A stretch of DNA of 64,000 nucleotides. It comes from Loktanella salsilacus. GTDB taxonomy: Bacteria; Pseudomonadota; Alphaproteobacteria; Rhodobacterales; Rhodobacteraceae. Below are positions 1 to 8,044 of this stretch, piece after piece. The notes beneath the pieces are model-generated. The model worked only from the letters and a program-made list of their open reading frames with translations, was not told the origin of the DNA and did not search any database. The stretch spans positions 1 to 64,000 of the forward strand of contig NZ_FOTF01000002.1 of assembly GCF_900114485.1 (NCBI RefSeq), read 5' to 3'. Within the stretch, counting starts at the first letter, position 1. The number at the start of each line of letters is the position of its first letter. The position numbers were made by a program, and so were the translations under genes.

Positions 1-2
1 TC

Positions 3-296
3 GCCTCGCGCTATCCATCATTGCGACATGTATTTGCGGATGGCGGGTATGCAGGGCCCAAACTGCGGGACGCGCTAAAGGCCCTCGGCCGATGGACCGT
101 CCAGATCGTCAAACGCTCTGACACCGCGGAGGGCTTTGAAGTGCTGCCGCGACGGTGGGTCGTCGAGCGCACCTTCGCCTGGCTGAACCGATGTCGCCGC
201 CTATCGAAAGATTGGGAAAAATCCATCGCAAGCGCAGAGGCTTGGATCCTCATCGCACACATCAGACGCGTCACACGGCATCTCGCAAGGGATTGA
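3..296 (+). CDS. IS5-family transposase, C-terminal fragment (5' end outside window)
   Basis: The protein would cut and join DNA for transposition of the element. The frame is open from the left window edge to a TGA at 294-296. Visible features are the FADGGYAG block carrying the second catalytic Asp of DDE transposases and the block RRWVVERTFAWLNRCRRL, which holds the catalytic Glu in the Y/R-x3-E-x6-R/K arrangement of IS4/IS5 enzymes. The C-terminal tail (HIRRVTRHLARD) looks like a normal end, so the visible part is not obviously degenerate. Whether the whole transposase is intact cannot be judged. Confidence 0.85.
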   Translation, partial: ASRYPSLRHVFADGGYAGPKLRDALKALGRWTVQIVKRSDTAEGFEVLPRRWVVERTFAWLNRCRRLSKDWEKSIASAEAWILIAHIRRVTRHLARD

Positions 297-307
297 GAAG
301 GTGCAGT

Positions 308-327
308 TAGTTTTGAATCAGACTCTT
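308..327. repeat. Terminal inverted repeat (right end) of the insertion sequence
   Basis: The 20 bases read TAGTTTTGAATCAGACTCTT and lie 12 bases after the transposase stop. They mark the boundary with the interrupted kinase gene. The partner repeat is outside the window. The exact last base is uncertain by one or two positions, because these elements duplicate a short TA-containing target. Confidence 0.65.
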
Positions 328-1480
328 AGAGGCGCAGTTCGTGCAAAGCCAGAAAATGCAGGCCATTGGTCAGTTAGCGGGCGGCGTTGCGCATGATTTC
401 AATAATCTGCTCACTGCGATTTCAGGGCACTGCGACCTGCTGCTGCTGCGCCACGATCAGGGCGATCACGACTATGGCGATTTGATCCAGATCCATCAAA
501 ACGCGAACCGCGCGGCAAGCCTTGTGGGGCAGCTTTTGGCATTTTCGCGCAAGCAAAACTTACAACCAGAGCGGATCGATCTGCGCGATACGCTGTCCGA
601 TCTGACCCATCTTCTGAACCGGCTTGTTGGCGAAAAAGTAACACTTATTCTGGACCACGACCCTGATTTGGCCGCGATCAAGGCAGATAAGCGGCAGTTG
701 GAACAGGTCATGATGAACCTTGTCGTCAATGCCCGCGATGCCATGCCGTCGGGCGGCGAAATTGGGATCAAGACCAATAATCGCGTGTTGGACATGCCCC
801 TGATCCGCGACCGGGTCACCGTGCCTGCGGGCGAATATGTCTGCGTGCGGGTCATCGACGAAGGTTGCGGTATTCCGGCCGATCGTCTGGACAAGATATT
901 CGAGCCGTTCTGGACGACCAAACGCCCGGGAGAGGGAACTGGACTTGGGCTGTCGACGGTTTATGGCATCGTGAAGCAGACTGGCGGCTATATCTTTGCG
1001 CATTCAGAGGTGGGGGTTAGCACGGAATTTGAATTGTTATTCCCAAGTCATTCGCTGCCCGTCGCCGACAAATCGCTGATCCCGCCGCCGCAGCACGCAA
1101 CAGTGGTGCGCCAAGGTGATGGCGTTGTGCTGCTGGTCGAGGACGAGGCCCCGGTGCGTGCCTTTGCATCCCGCGCCCTGCGTCTGCGCGGATATACCGT
1201 GCTGGAAGCGGATTGTGCCGAAGGCGCGCTAGAGATGCTTGCTGACCCAGAGCTGAAGGTCGATATCTTTGTGACCGATGTGATCATGCCCGGCAAAGAT
1301 GGTCCAACCTGGGTCAGAGAAGCGCTGATCGAGCGTCCAGCCACCAAGGTTGTTTTTGTGTCGGGGTATTCCGAAGACGCGTTCTCTGACGAAAGCGCAC
1401 GGATACCGGATGCGGTGTTCTTGCCGAAGCCATTCTCTTTGAACGAGCTGACATCGACGGTGCAGGAACAGCTGGCCTAA
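326..1480 (+). pseudogene. cckA: cckA hybrid histidine kinase, 3' part, cut off from its sensor region by an IS
   Basis: CckA phosphorylates ChpT and so controls the CtrA regulator. The remaining frame opens right at the IS end and reads L-E-A-Q-F-V-Q-S-Q-K-M-Q-A-I-G-Q, the usual lead-in to the CckA DHp helix. Counting from a GTG at 341, the phosphorylated His is residue 18 (HDFNN), the N-box is near 125 (NLVVNARDAM), the G1 box near 173 (DEGCGIP) and the G2 box near 197 (GEGTGLGLS). A receiver domain follows from about 262, with phospho-acceptor Asp313 (TDVIMPG) and the conserved Lys in LPKPF. Membrane segments and PAS domains that normally precede DHp are missing. A stop at 314-316 lies in the IS repeat, so only a short cytosolic kinase-receiver protein could be made, for example from GTG 341 or ATG 356. 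In Rhodobacterales this phosphorelay is generally dispensable and controls motility and gene transfer agents. Confidence 0.85.
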
Positions 1481-1513
1481 CAGTTAGCCGTTCAGGCCCA
1501 AATTTCTGCGCGA

Positions 1514-1557
1514 AAGCCTGCACCTTCCGCCTGCTATCAGGCGGAAGGTGCAGGCTT
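1514..1557. terminator. Perfect 20-bp hairpin between convergent cckA and glk
   Basis: Positions 1514-1533 and 1538-1557 are perfectly complementary with a 4-base loop (ctat). The site lies between the cckA stop and the glk stop, so it can serve as a bidirectional terminator. No clear U-run follows, but the stem is exceptionally long and GC-rich. Confidence 0.75.
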
Positions 1558-1589
1558 CAAAACCAGTCTTTGACTTGGCCGGACTTGAT

Positions 1590-2573
1590 TTAAGTTTCCG
1601 CGTTCGCCAGCGACACCAAATGCGCGGCAGATCCGGTCAGGGCGGCGTAATCGTCTTCGATCACAGAGACCGCGAAATTGCCCATAAACCCGGCAAACCG
1701 GCCCTTATCACGGAACGCTTCACCAAAGCCGAACTGGGTCAGGTAGGGGGCAAAGGCGCGTGCGACGCCGCCGACAAGGTAAACACCGCCGAACGGCAGT
1801 TGAATGAGCGACAGGTTGCCAGCAACCGTGCCCAAAATGCGGGTGAAAATCTGGGCTGCTTCAACGGCGCGCGGATCGCGGCCATCGGCGAGGGCGGCCA
1901 TGATCATATGCGCCCGCTCTTCACGCGGATCGCCGGCCTCTTGACCCAAGAAGGCATAAACCCGCTCTAGCCCGCGGCCGGACAGCACGTCCTCGACCGC
2001 CGGAAAGCCATGCGCATTGGACACGTATTGGCACAAACGCAGCTCTTGTTCGGTGCGGATTGGCAGGTTGGCGTGGCCGCTTTCCGAAGGGGTGACGAGG
2101 CGGCCATGTTCGGTGTCAAACACGGGGGCCGCGTTAAATCCGGTGCCGACGCCGATCACCAGCTTGGCGGCGTGTTCGTTACCTTCGGGGCCGGTCAGGA
2201 TCGGCAGGACGTTCTGCGGTGCCAAAAACCCCAGCGCATGGCCCTGCGCCTGCAAATCATTCAAAATCGCCACAGTATGTGACCGGGTTGCGCGCGCCAG
2301 CGTGTCTTTGTCGATCACCCAATCCAGATTGGTCATCGATGCTTGACCGTCGCGCACCGGACCCGCGACCGCGACGCAAGCGGCGTAGGGAGCCAGACCG
2401 CCGGAGTCCGCCTCGTACTGGCGGATCACGCTTTCAAGTCCGGGAAAATCGACGTTCTGATAGCGGCGCACTGTGTCGGCCAGCACGGTGCGGCCTTCGG
2501 CCAATGCGATCCGGGTATTCGTGCCGCCAATATCGGCGACCAGATTATAGGAGTTAGCAGCAGGCAAGGTCAT
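1590..2573 (-). CDS. glk: Glucokinase
   Basis: The 327-aa protein phosphorylates glucose to glucose-6-phosphate with ATP in the cytosol. It belongs to the bacterial Glk family (PF02685 type): the phosphate-binding loop VADIGGTNTRIALA is near residues 11-24, the catalytic Asp lies in the LNDL block, and GVGTGFNAA and ESGHANLP follow. A longer frame exists upstream, but the ATG at 2573 was chosen because it overlaps the TGA of the beta-glucosidase gene (ATGA) and puts the ADIGGTN loop at the usual distance from the N-terminus. It is probably co-translated with that gene, so glucose released from beta-glucosides is phosphorylated at once. Confidence 0.93.
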   Translation of the reverse strand: MTLPAANSYNLVADIGGTNTRIALAEGRTVLADTVRRYQNVDFPGLESVIRQYEADSGGLAPYAACVAVAGPVRDGQASMTNLDWVIDKDTLARATRSHTVAILNDLQAQGHALGFLAPQNVLPILTGPEGNEHAAKLVIGVGTGFNAAPVFDTEHGRLVTPSESGHANLPIRTEQELRLCQYVSNAHGFPAVEDVLSGRGLERVYAFLGQEAGDPREERAHMIMAALADGRDPRAVEAAQIFTRILGTVAGNLSLIQLPFGGVYLVGGVARAFAPYLTQFGFGEAFRDKGRFAGFMGNFAVSVIEDDYAALTGSAAHLVSLANAET

Positions 2574-3901
2574 ACATCGTTCTTTCGCGGGGCAATGGCG
2601 GACTTCAGCGCGTGATAAGAGGCTTTGGGCGTGCGGTCCAGCGTGTCGAAGTCGACATGCACCAGACCAAAGCGTTTTTCGTAACCGAAGGCCCATTCAT
2701 AGTTGTCGAGCAGCGACCAATAGAAAAAGCCCTGCAAGTTTGCGCCGCTGGTGATCGCGGCCTGCATGGCTTGCATATGGCGGTCGATAAAATCAATGCG
2801 CACATCGTCGTCGGTGCCCACCTCGTCTGGCCACGCCATGCCGTTTTCGGTGACAAACATCGGCAGATCGCCGACATAGTCGCGGGCCATGCGGGTCAGG
2901 GTGCGTTGCAGACCTTCGGGATAAACCTCCCAGCCCATCTGGGTTTTACTCAGCGGGCCGGTGACGGGTTTGGTCGCGGGCCAGGTCGCGTCCGGATCAG
3001 CGGCAACAAGGCCGCGGGTGTAGTAATTAACGCCTAGAAAATCGATCGGCTGGCTGATCTCGGCCATGTCGTCTTGCCAGCCTTGCGGCAGGTGGGGGCC
3101 GAACCCTACCAGCGCCTCTGCGGGGTAGGTGCCCTTGGTGATTGCCTCGATGAACCAGCGGTTATGGGTGGCGTCCTGCGTGGCGGCGGCGCGGGTGTCG
3201 GCGGCGCTGTCTGTGGCCGCCTCTGTCGCCTCGAAGTTCAGGACGATGCCGCAATTTTTCATGCCTAGGTCGCGCAGGCGGGTCATGGTGCGGCCGTGAG
3301 CCTTATTCACATGATGCATGGCGCGGGCGGCGGCGCGGATGTCGCGCAGGCCGGGGGCATGGTGGCCCAGAAAATGGGACAGGTAGGCGACGCACCAGCT
3401 TTCATTGATGGTCGCGATGGAATGGACCCGGTCGCCGATGCGGTTGGTGATCACCTCGGCGTAGTCCGCCATCCAGTCGGCGACATCGGGGTTGGTCCAG
3501 CCGCCCAAGTCCGCCAAAGCAGATGGCATTTCCCAGTGATACAGCGTTTGGAACGGCTTTAATCCGCGATCAAGGCAGCCATCGACCAAGCGGTCATAGA
3601 AATCGAGGCCCTCTTGGTTCACTTGGCCGCGCCCTTCGGGCAGCACCCGCGCCCAGCTGGTGGAAAAGCGGTAGGCGTCCATGCCTGCGTCTTTGAGCAG
3701 GTCCAGATCGGCGTCCATGCGGTGGTAATGGTCGCAGGCGATTGCGCCGTCTTCTGCGCGCACGACATTGCCCGGGCCTTTGGCGAAGGTGTCCCAATGG
3801 GTCGAACCTGCGCCGCCGAAAGATGACCCTTCGATCTGGTAGGCAGCGGTGGCGGCCCCGAACAGAAAACCTGCTGGGAAATCGGACCGGGACAGTTTCA
3901 T
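2570..3901 (-). CDS. Beta-glucosidase, glycoside hydrolase family 1
   Basis: The 443-aa enzyme hydrolyses beta-glucosides to glucose. GH1 hallmarks are visible: N-terminal FPAGFLFGAATAAYQIEG, the acid/base Glu in TINESW (about residue 165) and the nucleophile Glu in FVTENG (about residue 350), followed by YWSLLDNYEWAFGYEKRFGLVHVD. There is no signal peptide, so it acts in the cytosol on imported oligosaccharides. A strong Shine-Dalgarno (GGAGGAG) precedes ATG 3901. It is the first gene of a bgl-glk operon divergent from the GH13 gene, and a palindromic operator-like site sits at 3915-3926. The equivalent gene is often called bglA or bglB; I leave the symbol open. Confidence 0.93.
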   Translation of the reverse strand: MKLSRSDFPAGFLFGAATAAYQIEGSSFGGAGSTHWDTFAKGPGNVVRAEDGAIACDHYHRMDADLDLLKDAGMDAYRFSTSWARVLPEGRGQVNQEGLDFYDRLVDGCLDRGLKPFQTLYHWEMPSALADLGGWTNPDVADWMADYAEVITNRIGDRVHSIATINESWCVAYLSHFLGHHAPGLRDIRAAARAMHHVNKAHGRTMTRLRDLGMKNCGIVLNFEATEAATDSAADTRAAATQDATHNRWFIEAITKGTYPAEALVGFGPHLPQGWQDDMAEISQPIDFLGVNYYTRGLVAADPDATWPATKPVTGPLSKTQMGWEVYPEGLQRTLTRMARDYVGDLPMFVTENGMAWPDEVGTDDDVRIDFIDRHMQAMQAAITSGANLQGFFYWSLLDNYEWAFGYEKRFGLVHVDFDTLDRTPKASYHALKSAIAPRKNDV

Positions 3902-3914
3902 GGCGGCTCCTCCT

Positions 3915-3926
3915 GTTAGCGGTAAC
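3915..3926. promoter_or_regulatory. Operator-like palindrome GTTAGCGGTAAC in the bgl/agl divergent region
   Basis: The 12-mer differs from the perfect palindrome GTTAGCGCTAAC upstream of zwf (62053-62064) by one base. A third version lies upstream of eno (38774-38785). It sits 13 bases upstream of the bgl start and about 100 bases before the agl start, where a LacI-type repressor could act. The regulator gene is not in the window. Confidence 0.5.
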
Positions 3927-4027
3927 TTTTACGCAGGCTATCGCGAATGACAAGGCCGGGCGCGTGTGGCTTGTTGCGTTTAAACATGCGCGTTGCTAGC
4001 AAAAGACATAGCCAGACAAGGATAGTG

Positions 4028-5683
4028 ATGATGACCGGACATAGGATCGACAATGTGGCGAACCCCGACTGGTGGCGGGGGGCCGTGATCTATCAGATCT
4101 ATCCGCGCAGCTATCAGGACAGTAACGGCGACGGGATCGGCGATTTGCTGGGGATTGTGGGGCGCATTCCCTATATCGCGTCGCTTGGCGTGGATGCGAT
4201 CTGGATTTCGCCGTTCTTTACATCCCCGATGAAGGACTTCGGCTACGACGTCAGCGATTATTGCGACGTGGACCCGATGTTTGGCACGCTGGCCGATTTC
4301 GATGCGGTAATCGATACGGCACACCGCTTTGGCATTCGTGTGCTGATCGATCTGGTGCTCAGCCATACCAGCGACCAGCATCCGTGGTTCCAGCAAAGTG
4401 TGCAGGACCGCACGAACGACAAAGCGGACTGGTACGTTTGGGCCGATCCCAAGCCGGACGGCACGCCGCCGAATAACTGGCTGTCAATCTTTGGCGGGAG
4501 CGGCTGGCAGTGGTCGCCGCGGCGCGAGCAGTATTACCAGCACAACTTTCTGACCAGCCAGCCTGATTTGAACTTCCACTCCGAAGCGGTGCAGAACGCC
4601 TTGCTCGAGGTCGCGCAGTTCTGGCTGCACCGGGGCGTCGACGGCTTCCGGCTAGATACGATCAACTTTTACACCTGCGATTCCGAACTGCGGGACAACC
4701 CACCGCTGCCCAAGGATCAGCGCAACGCGAACATCGCCCCGGCGGTGAACCCCTATAACCACCAGCTGCATATCTACGATAAGAACCGGCCAGAAAACCT
4801 TGATTTCCTGCGTAAATTACGGGCCGAGATGAAGCCTTACGGTGCCGCTGCCGTGGGCGAGGTTGGCGATGCGCAGCGCGGGCTCGAGATTTTGGGCGAG
4901 TATACGCGCGGCGACGATCTGATGCACATGTGCTATGCCTTCGAGTTTCTGGCCAACACCCAGCCGACCGCCGCCCGCATCGTCGAGGTGATGGAGGACG
5001 TGGACCGCGTCGCCGGCGATGGCTGGGCGTGCTGGGCGTTTTCCAACCACGACGTGGTGCGCCATGTCAGCCGCTGGCAGTTGTCCACCGGGGCGCAGCG
5101 CATGTTCATTACGTTGATCATGGCGCTGCGTGGGTCGGTCTGCATTTACCAAGGCGAAGAGTTGGGCCTGCCAGAGGCAGAGGTGCGGTTTGAGGACTTG
5201 CAGGACCCTTACGGCATCGAATTCTGGCCAGAGTTCAAAGGCCGCGACGGCTGCCGCACACCGATGGTCTGGGACGCCGACGCGCAAAACGCCGGCTTTT
5301 CGAATGCGCCGCGCACGTGGTTGCCAATTGCAGAGGCGCACCGCAGCCTTGCCGTTGACAAGCAGGAACACGACCCAAGCGCCATCTTGCACCATTACCG
5401 CAAGGCAATCGCGTTCCGGCACAATCATCCTGCCCTGCGTGTGGGCAGCCATGATGGGCTGAAAGCGGACGGCGATGTGATCTATTTCACGCGGGAAACC
5501 GAAGGGCAAAAGCTGTTCTGCGTCTTCAACGTCTCGGACAGCCCCAGCAGTTTTCACATGCCGGATGGCGACTGGCGGTCAGTGGGGCAAGAGCTGGGCA
5601 GCGCCACGATTAACGAAGACGGCTGGCTGTATTTGGGGCCGTGGCAGGCCTGCATGGCGCTGGATCGCACAGATGCGCGCTAG
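4028..5683 (+). CDS. aglA: Alpha-glucosidase, glycoside hydrolase family 13
   Basis: The 551-aa enzyme hydrolyses alpha-linked disaccharides or oligosaccharides to glucose. The GH13 regions are all visible: YQIYPRSYQDSNGDGIGDL at the N-terminus, LVLSHTSDQHPWF (region I), GFRLDTIN with the nucleophile Asp (region II), VGEVGD with the acid/base Glu (region III) and FSNHDVVRH with the transition-state Asp (region IV). ATG 4028, or the next codon at 4031, follows an AAGG ribosome site. A longer upstream frame lacks support. It is divergent from bgl-glk and completes an alpha-plus-beta glucoside catabolic module. No sugar ABC transporter is present here. The symbol follows the alphaproteobacterial agl system and is tentative; the substrate may be maltose, sucrose or trehalose-like sugars. 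Confidence 0.9.
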   Translation: MMTGHRIDNVANPDWWRGAVIYQIYPRSYQDSNGDGIGDLLGIVGRIPYIASLGVDAIWISPFFTSPMKDFGYDVSDYCDVDPMFGTLADFDAVIDTAHRFGIRVLIDLVLSHTSDQHPWFQQSVQDRTNDKADWYVWADPKPDGTPPNNWLSIFGGSGWQWSPRREQYYQHNFLTSQPDLNFHSEAVQNALLEVAQFWLHRGVDGFRLDTINFYTCDSELRDNPPLPKDQRNANIAPAVNPYNHQLHIYDKNRPENLDFLRKLRAEMKPYGAAAVGEVGDAQRGLEILGEYTRGDDLMHMCYAFEFLANTQPTAARIVEVMEDVDRVAGDGWACWAFSNHDVVRHVSRWQLSTGAQRMFITLIMALRGSVCIYQGEELGLPEAEVRFEDLQDPYGIEFWPEFKGRDGCRTPMVWDADAQNAGFSNAPRTWLPIAEAHRSLAVDKQEHDPSAILHHYRKAIAFRHNHPALRVGSHDGLKADGDVIYFTRETEGQKLFCVFNVSDSPSSFHMPDGDWRSVGQELGSATINEDGWLYLGPWQACMALDRTDAR

Positions 5684-5734
5684 CCGATTTTTCGTCGAAA
5701 AATCGGAGAGTCCAAATTTTCGGCGAAAATTTGG
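5684..5734. repeat. Double AT-rich hairpin element, copy 1
   Basis: Two palindromes follow each other: 5684-5694 pairs with 5696-5706 (ccgatttttcg/cgaaaaatcgg) and 5712-5722 pairs with 5724-5734 (ccaaattttcg/cgaaaatttgg), separated by 5 bases. The same two-hairpin layout recurs at 51358-51407. The element begins at the agl stop and ends at the stop of the small minus-strand gene, so it may end transcription in both directions. Confidence 0.7.
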
Positions 5735-5956
5735 CTAGAACAGCAGCCGAATTCCGCCGGAATGGCAGATGACAATCAAGTGGGGACCGGTTTCGATCAG
5801 GTGGAAACCGCGCCTTCGCACCTCTGCCTCGAACCTGTCGCGGCCAATTTCGCGCGTAATCCAGTCCGATCTGCGTCGGATGACGCCGCCGGATTGGACC
5901 GCTTTCGCAGCAAAGATTTGGTCCAGCCAATTCAAGGGCGGGGTTGTGCGGGTCAT
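5735..5956 (-). CDS. Small conserved-looking protein at the end of the one-carbon operon
   Basis: The predicted protein has 73 residues (79 if translation starts at 5974) and is basic, with DWITREIGRDRFEAEVRRRGFHLIETG and a hydrophobic C-terminal stretch LIVICHSGGIRLLF. I do not recognise a characterised domain. Similar small proteins near methyltetrahydrofolate methyltransferases in Rhodobacteraceae are, as I recall, sometimes annotated as phosphoribosylanthranilate isomerase; nothing here resembles that TIM-barrel enzyme. It follows the methyltransferase gene by 26-45 bases on the same strand. No clear Shine-Dalgarno is visible, and both start candidates lie in or beside an inverted repeat (5948-5972), so translation may be coupled or controlled. 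Confidence 0.6.
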   Translation of the reverse strand: MTRTTPPLNWLDQIFAAKAVQSGGVIRRRSDWITREIGRDRFEAEVRRRGFHLIETGPHLIVICHSGGIRLLF

Positions 5957-5972
5957 GATATTCATGACCCGC
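5948..5972. promoter_or_regulatory. 11-bp inverted repeat over the start region of the small protein gene
   Basis: Positions 5948-5958 (gcgggtcatga) and 5962-5972 (tcatgacccgc) are perfectly complementary with a 3-base loop. The candidate ATG at 5956 lies in the stem on the minus strand. It could be an RNA hairpin that hides the start or a protein-binding site. Only the symmetry is seen. Confidence 0.45.
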
Positions 5973-6000
5973 ATCTGAGCACGACAAGGTGAAGACCGAC

Positions 6001-7068
6001 TTAATTCCGCTTGCGGCGGCCTGTCCGCGCGCGGCCTTCGCCGGGGGCGACGACAGCGCGGTTAAAGCGGATCCATTCACCACCCGACGGGTCGTTATCG
6101 GTCAGGAAGTTCGCGGCGCGGATCGCTTCCATTTCCGATCCGGCGCGGGATTTCATCGACCCAAGCCCGGTCAGTTGGCAAAAGATTTCCAGATCAATAT
6201 CGTCCGGCACGATGAAACCAGCGGCGGCCAGTTCCAGCTTTTTCGCCTCGATCTTAGCTAGGCTGACGGGCAGGGCGACCGGGTTCATAATGGCAGAGGT
6301 CATGCCCGTCGCCATCGCCATCGGCAAAAACGCGTTGTTGATGCCGTGGCGGTTCGGCAGGCCAAAGCTGATGTTGGACGCGCCGCAGGTCGTGTTCACG
6401 CCCAGTTCGTCGCGCAGACGGCGCACGAGGGTGAAAACCTGCAGGCCAGCGGTGCCCATTGCGCCAATCGGCATGACCAGCGGGTCAACGACGATATCAT
6501 GGGCGGGGATGCCATAGTCAGCGGCGCGTTCGACGATTTTTTTCGCGACAGCAAAGCGGACATCGGGGTCTTCGGAAATACCGGTGTCGTCGTTGGAAAT
6601 CGCCACGACCGGCACATTGTATTTCTTGACCAGCGGCAGCACCAGTTCCAGACGCTCTTCTTCGCCGGTGACAGAATTCAGCAGCGGGCGCCCTTCGCAG
6701 GCGGCAAGGCCAGCCTCGAGCGCGCCGGGGACAGAGCTGTCTATGCACAGCGGCACGTCGACGATCGCCTGCACGCGGCGGATCAGTTCGGGCATCAGCA
6801 TCGGTTCGACAAAGTTATTGTCGGCATAACGCGGATCGGTCGCCATTTTGTTGGTGAAAACCGCGCCAGAGTTGATGTCCAGCATTGTCGCCCCAGCGGC
6901 GACCTGCGCGATGGCGTCAGCCTCGACCCGGGAATAATCGCCTTGCTCCAGCTCGGCGGCCAAAATCTTGCGCCCCGTCGGGTTGATGCGTTCGCCGATG
7001 ACGCAGAACGGCTGGTCAAAGCCGATGATGGCGGTCTTGGTCTTGGATTCGACGATTGTACGGGTCAT
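6001..7068 (-). CDS. Methyltetrahydrofolate:corrinoid methyltransferase (pterin-binding domain protein)
   Basis: The 355-aa protein is a stand-alone pterin-binding TIM barrel, the part of MetH/AcsE-type enzymes that moves the methyl group of 5-methyltetrahydrofolate to a corrinoid. Visible blocks are FCVIGERINPTGRK near residue 20, then GATMLDINSGA, CIDSSVPGALEAGL, PLLNSVTGEEERLE and TTCGASNISFGLPNRHGINNAFLPMA. No B12-binding or homocysteine-binding domain is attached, which fits the split methionine synthase reported for Rhodobacteraceae. ATG 7068 overlaps the stop of the reductase gene by 4 bases, so the pair is translationally coupled. The C-terminal tail is rich in Arg/Gly. Its physiological partner proteins are elsewhere in the genome. 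Confidence 0.85.
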   Translation of the reverse strand: MTRTIVESKTKTAIIGFDQPFCVIGERINPTGRKILAAELEQGDYSRVEADAIAQVAAGATMLDINSGAVFTNKMATDPRYADNNFVEPMLMPELIRRVQAIVDVPLCIDSSVPGALEAGLAACEGRPLLNSVTGEEERLELVLPLVKKYNVPVVAISNDDTGISEDPDVRFAVAKKIVERAADYGIPAHDIVVDPLVMPIGAMGTAGLQVFTLVRRLRDELGVNTTCGASNISFGLPNRHGINNAFLPMAMATGMTSAIMNPVALPVSLAKIEAKKLELAAAGFIVPDDIDLEIFCQLTGLGSMKSRAGSEMEAIRAANFLTDNDPSGGEWIRFNRAVVAPGEGRARTGRRKRN

Positions 7069-8000
7069 GCGGGGTCCTTTTGCGGGTTGGCCGGACGGGC
7101 AGAGGCTCCACCGTTGTCCATGGCCCATTGGGCGTTGGTCTTGATCCCGCCAAGCGGGAAGAAATGCACGTTGGTCACGTTGAAATCGGGGTTTGCGGCC
7201 TTGTGGGCGGCAAGCGCCGTGATGACCTCGTCCGGGTTATAGGGCAGCAGCAGCTTGGTCACATCCATGGCGCGGCGTTGCAAGACGCGCAAGGATGGGC
7301 CAACGCCGCAGGCCATGGCGAATTTGATCATGGTTTGTAGCTTGGCAGGGCCAGCGATGCCGATATGGATCGGCAAGGTGATGCCGGCGTCTTTGAGCGC
7401 ATCAGCCCAAGCGATGATCGGGTCCGCTTCAAAGCAGAACTGAGTCGCCAGCGCCATCTGCGCGTCCGTCGTGTCGCTGAACCGCTGCTTCCAGCGCAGC
7501 GCGTCGGTCACATTTGCGTCAGAGCCGTCGGGGTCGATATCGCGGTTCCCCTCGGGGTGGCCAGCAACATGCAGGCGTTTGAAATCAGCAAAAGCGCCGC
7601 TTTCCAGCAGCTGCATAGAGTTTTCAAAGTCGCCGTGGGGCAGGGTGACGCCGCCCGCCAGCAGCAGCGCCTGATCGACGCCGGCCTCGCCGCGGTAGCG
7701 GGCGATCCAGTCAGTCAGGGTGGCGCGGTCTTTGATGATGCGCGCCGGAAAGTGCGGCATGACGTTGTAGCCGTCATTGGCCAGCCGCTTGGCCGTCGCG
7801 ACCATGTCGTCAATCGGTGTGCCGTCGATATGGGCGATGTAAACGCGTGTCCCTGCGGGCAGAAGCGATTGAAAATCGACGATCTTTTCCGCTGTGCGCG
7901 GCATCACCTCGATCGAATAATCCTTCAGGAATGCCTCCACCTGACTATCCGGTGCCGCGCTAGGTGCGGGTTTCTTACGCAGGAACGGCATTAGCGACAT
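7065..8000 (-). CDS. Methylenetetrahydrofolate reductase-like protein
   Basis: The 311-aa protein resembles MetF (a TIM barrel that reduces 5,10-methylene- to 5-methyltetrahydrofolate). Recognisable stretches are VYIAHIDGTPIDDMVATAKRL, NVMPHFPARIIKD, LLLAGG and FCFEADPIIAW, followed by HIGIAGPA and the C-terminal VHFFPLGG. It is divergent from canonical MetF and may use another electron donor. ATG 8000 has the ribosome site GGAG. It sits between the 98-aa 'virulence factor' family gene and the methyltransferase gene with 4-base overlaps on both sides. The order suggests methyl-THF is made and handed straight to the corrinoid methyltransferase. I do not use the symbol metF, because a canonical copy may exist elsewhere. 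Confidence 0.8.
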   Translation of the reverse strand: MSLMPFLRKKPAPSAAPDSQVEAFLKDYSIEVMPRTAEKIVDFQSLLPAGTRVYIAHIDGTPIDDMVATAKRLANDGYNVMPHFPARIIKDRATLTDWIARYRGEAGVDQALLLAGGVTLPHGDFENSMQLLESGAFADFKRLHVAGHPEGNRDIDPDGSDANVTDALRWKQRFSDTTDAQMALATQFCFEADPIIAWADALKDAGITLPIHIGIAGPAKLQTMIKFAMACGVGPSLRVLQRRAMDVTKLLLPYNPDEVITALAAHKAANPDFNVTNVHFFPLGGIKTNAQWAMDNGGASARPANPQKDPA

Positions 8001-8044
8001 GGCAGTCTCCTTTAGGCGATGAGGCAAGGGGGGTGGCGGCTGGG

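Larger units (their letters stand above)
1..327 (+). mobile_element. Right end of an IS5-family (IS427-like) insertion sequence
   Basis: The segment carries the C-terminal part of a DDE transposase followed by a terminal sequence, 'tagttttgaatcagactctt' at about 308-327, that reads like the terminal inverted repeat of IS427-group elements. Directly after it, at 326-328, an in-frame TTA resumes the coding sequence of a CckA-type kinase, so the junction sits inside that gene. The left end lies outside the window, so target duplication and element length cannot be verified. The family call rests on the transposase and the repeat seen by eye. Confidence 0.8.
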
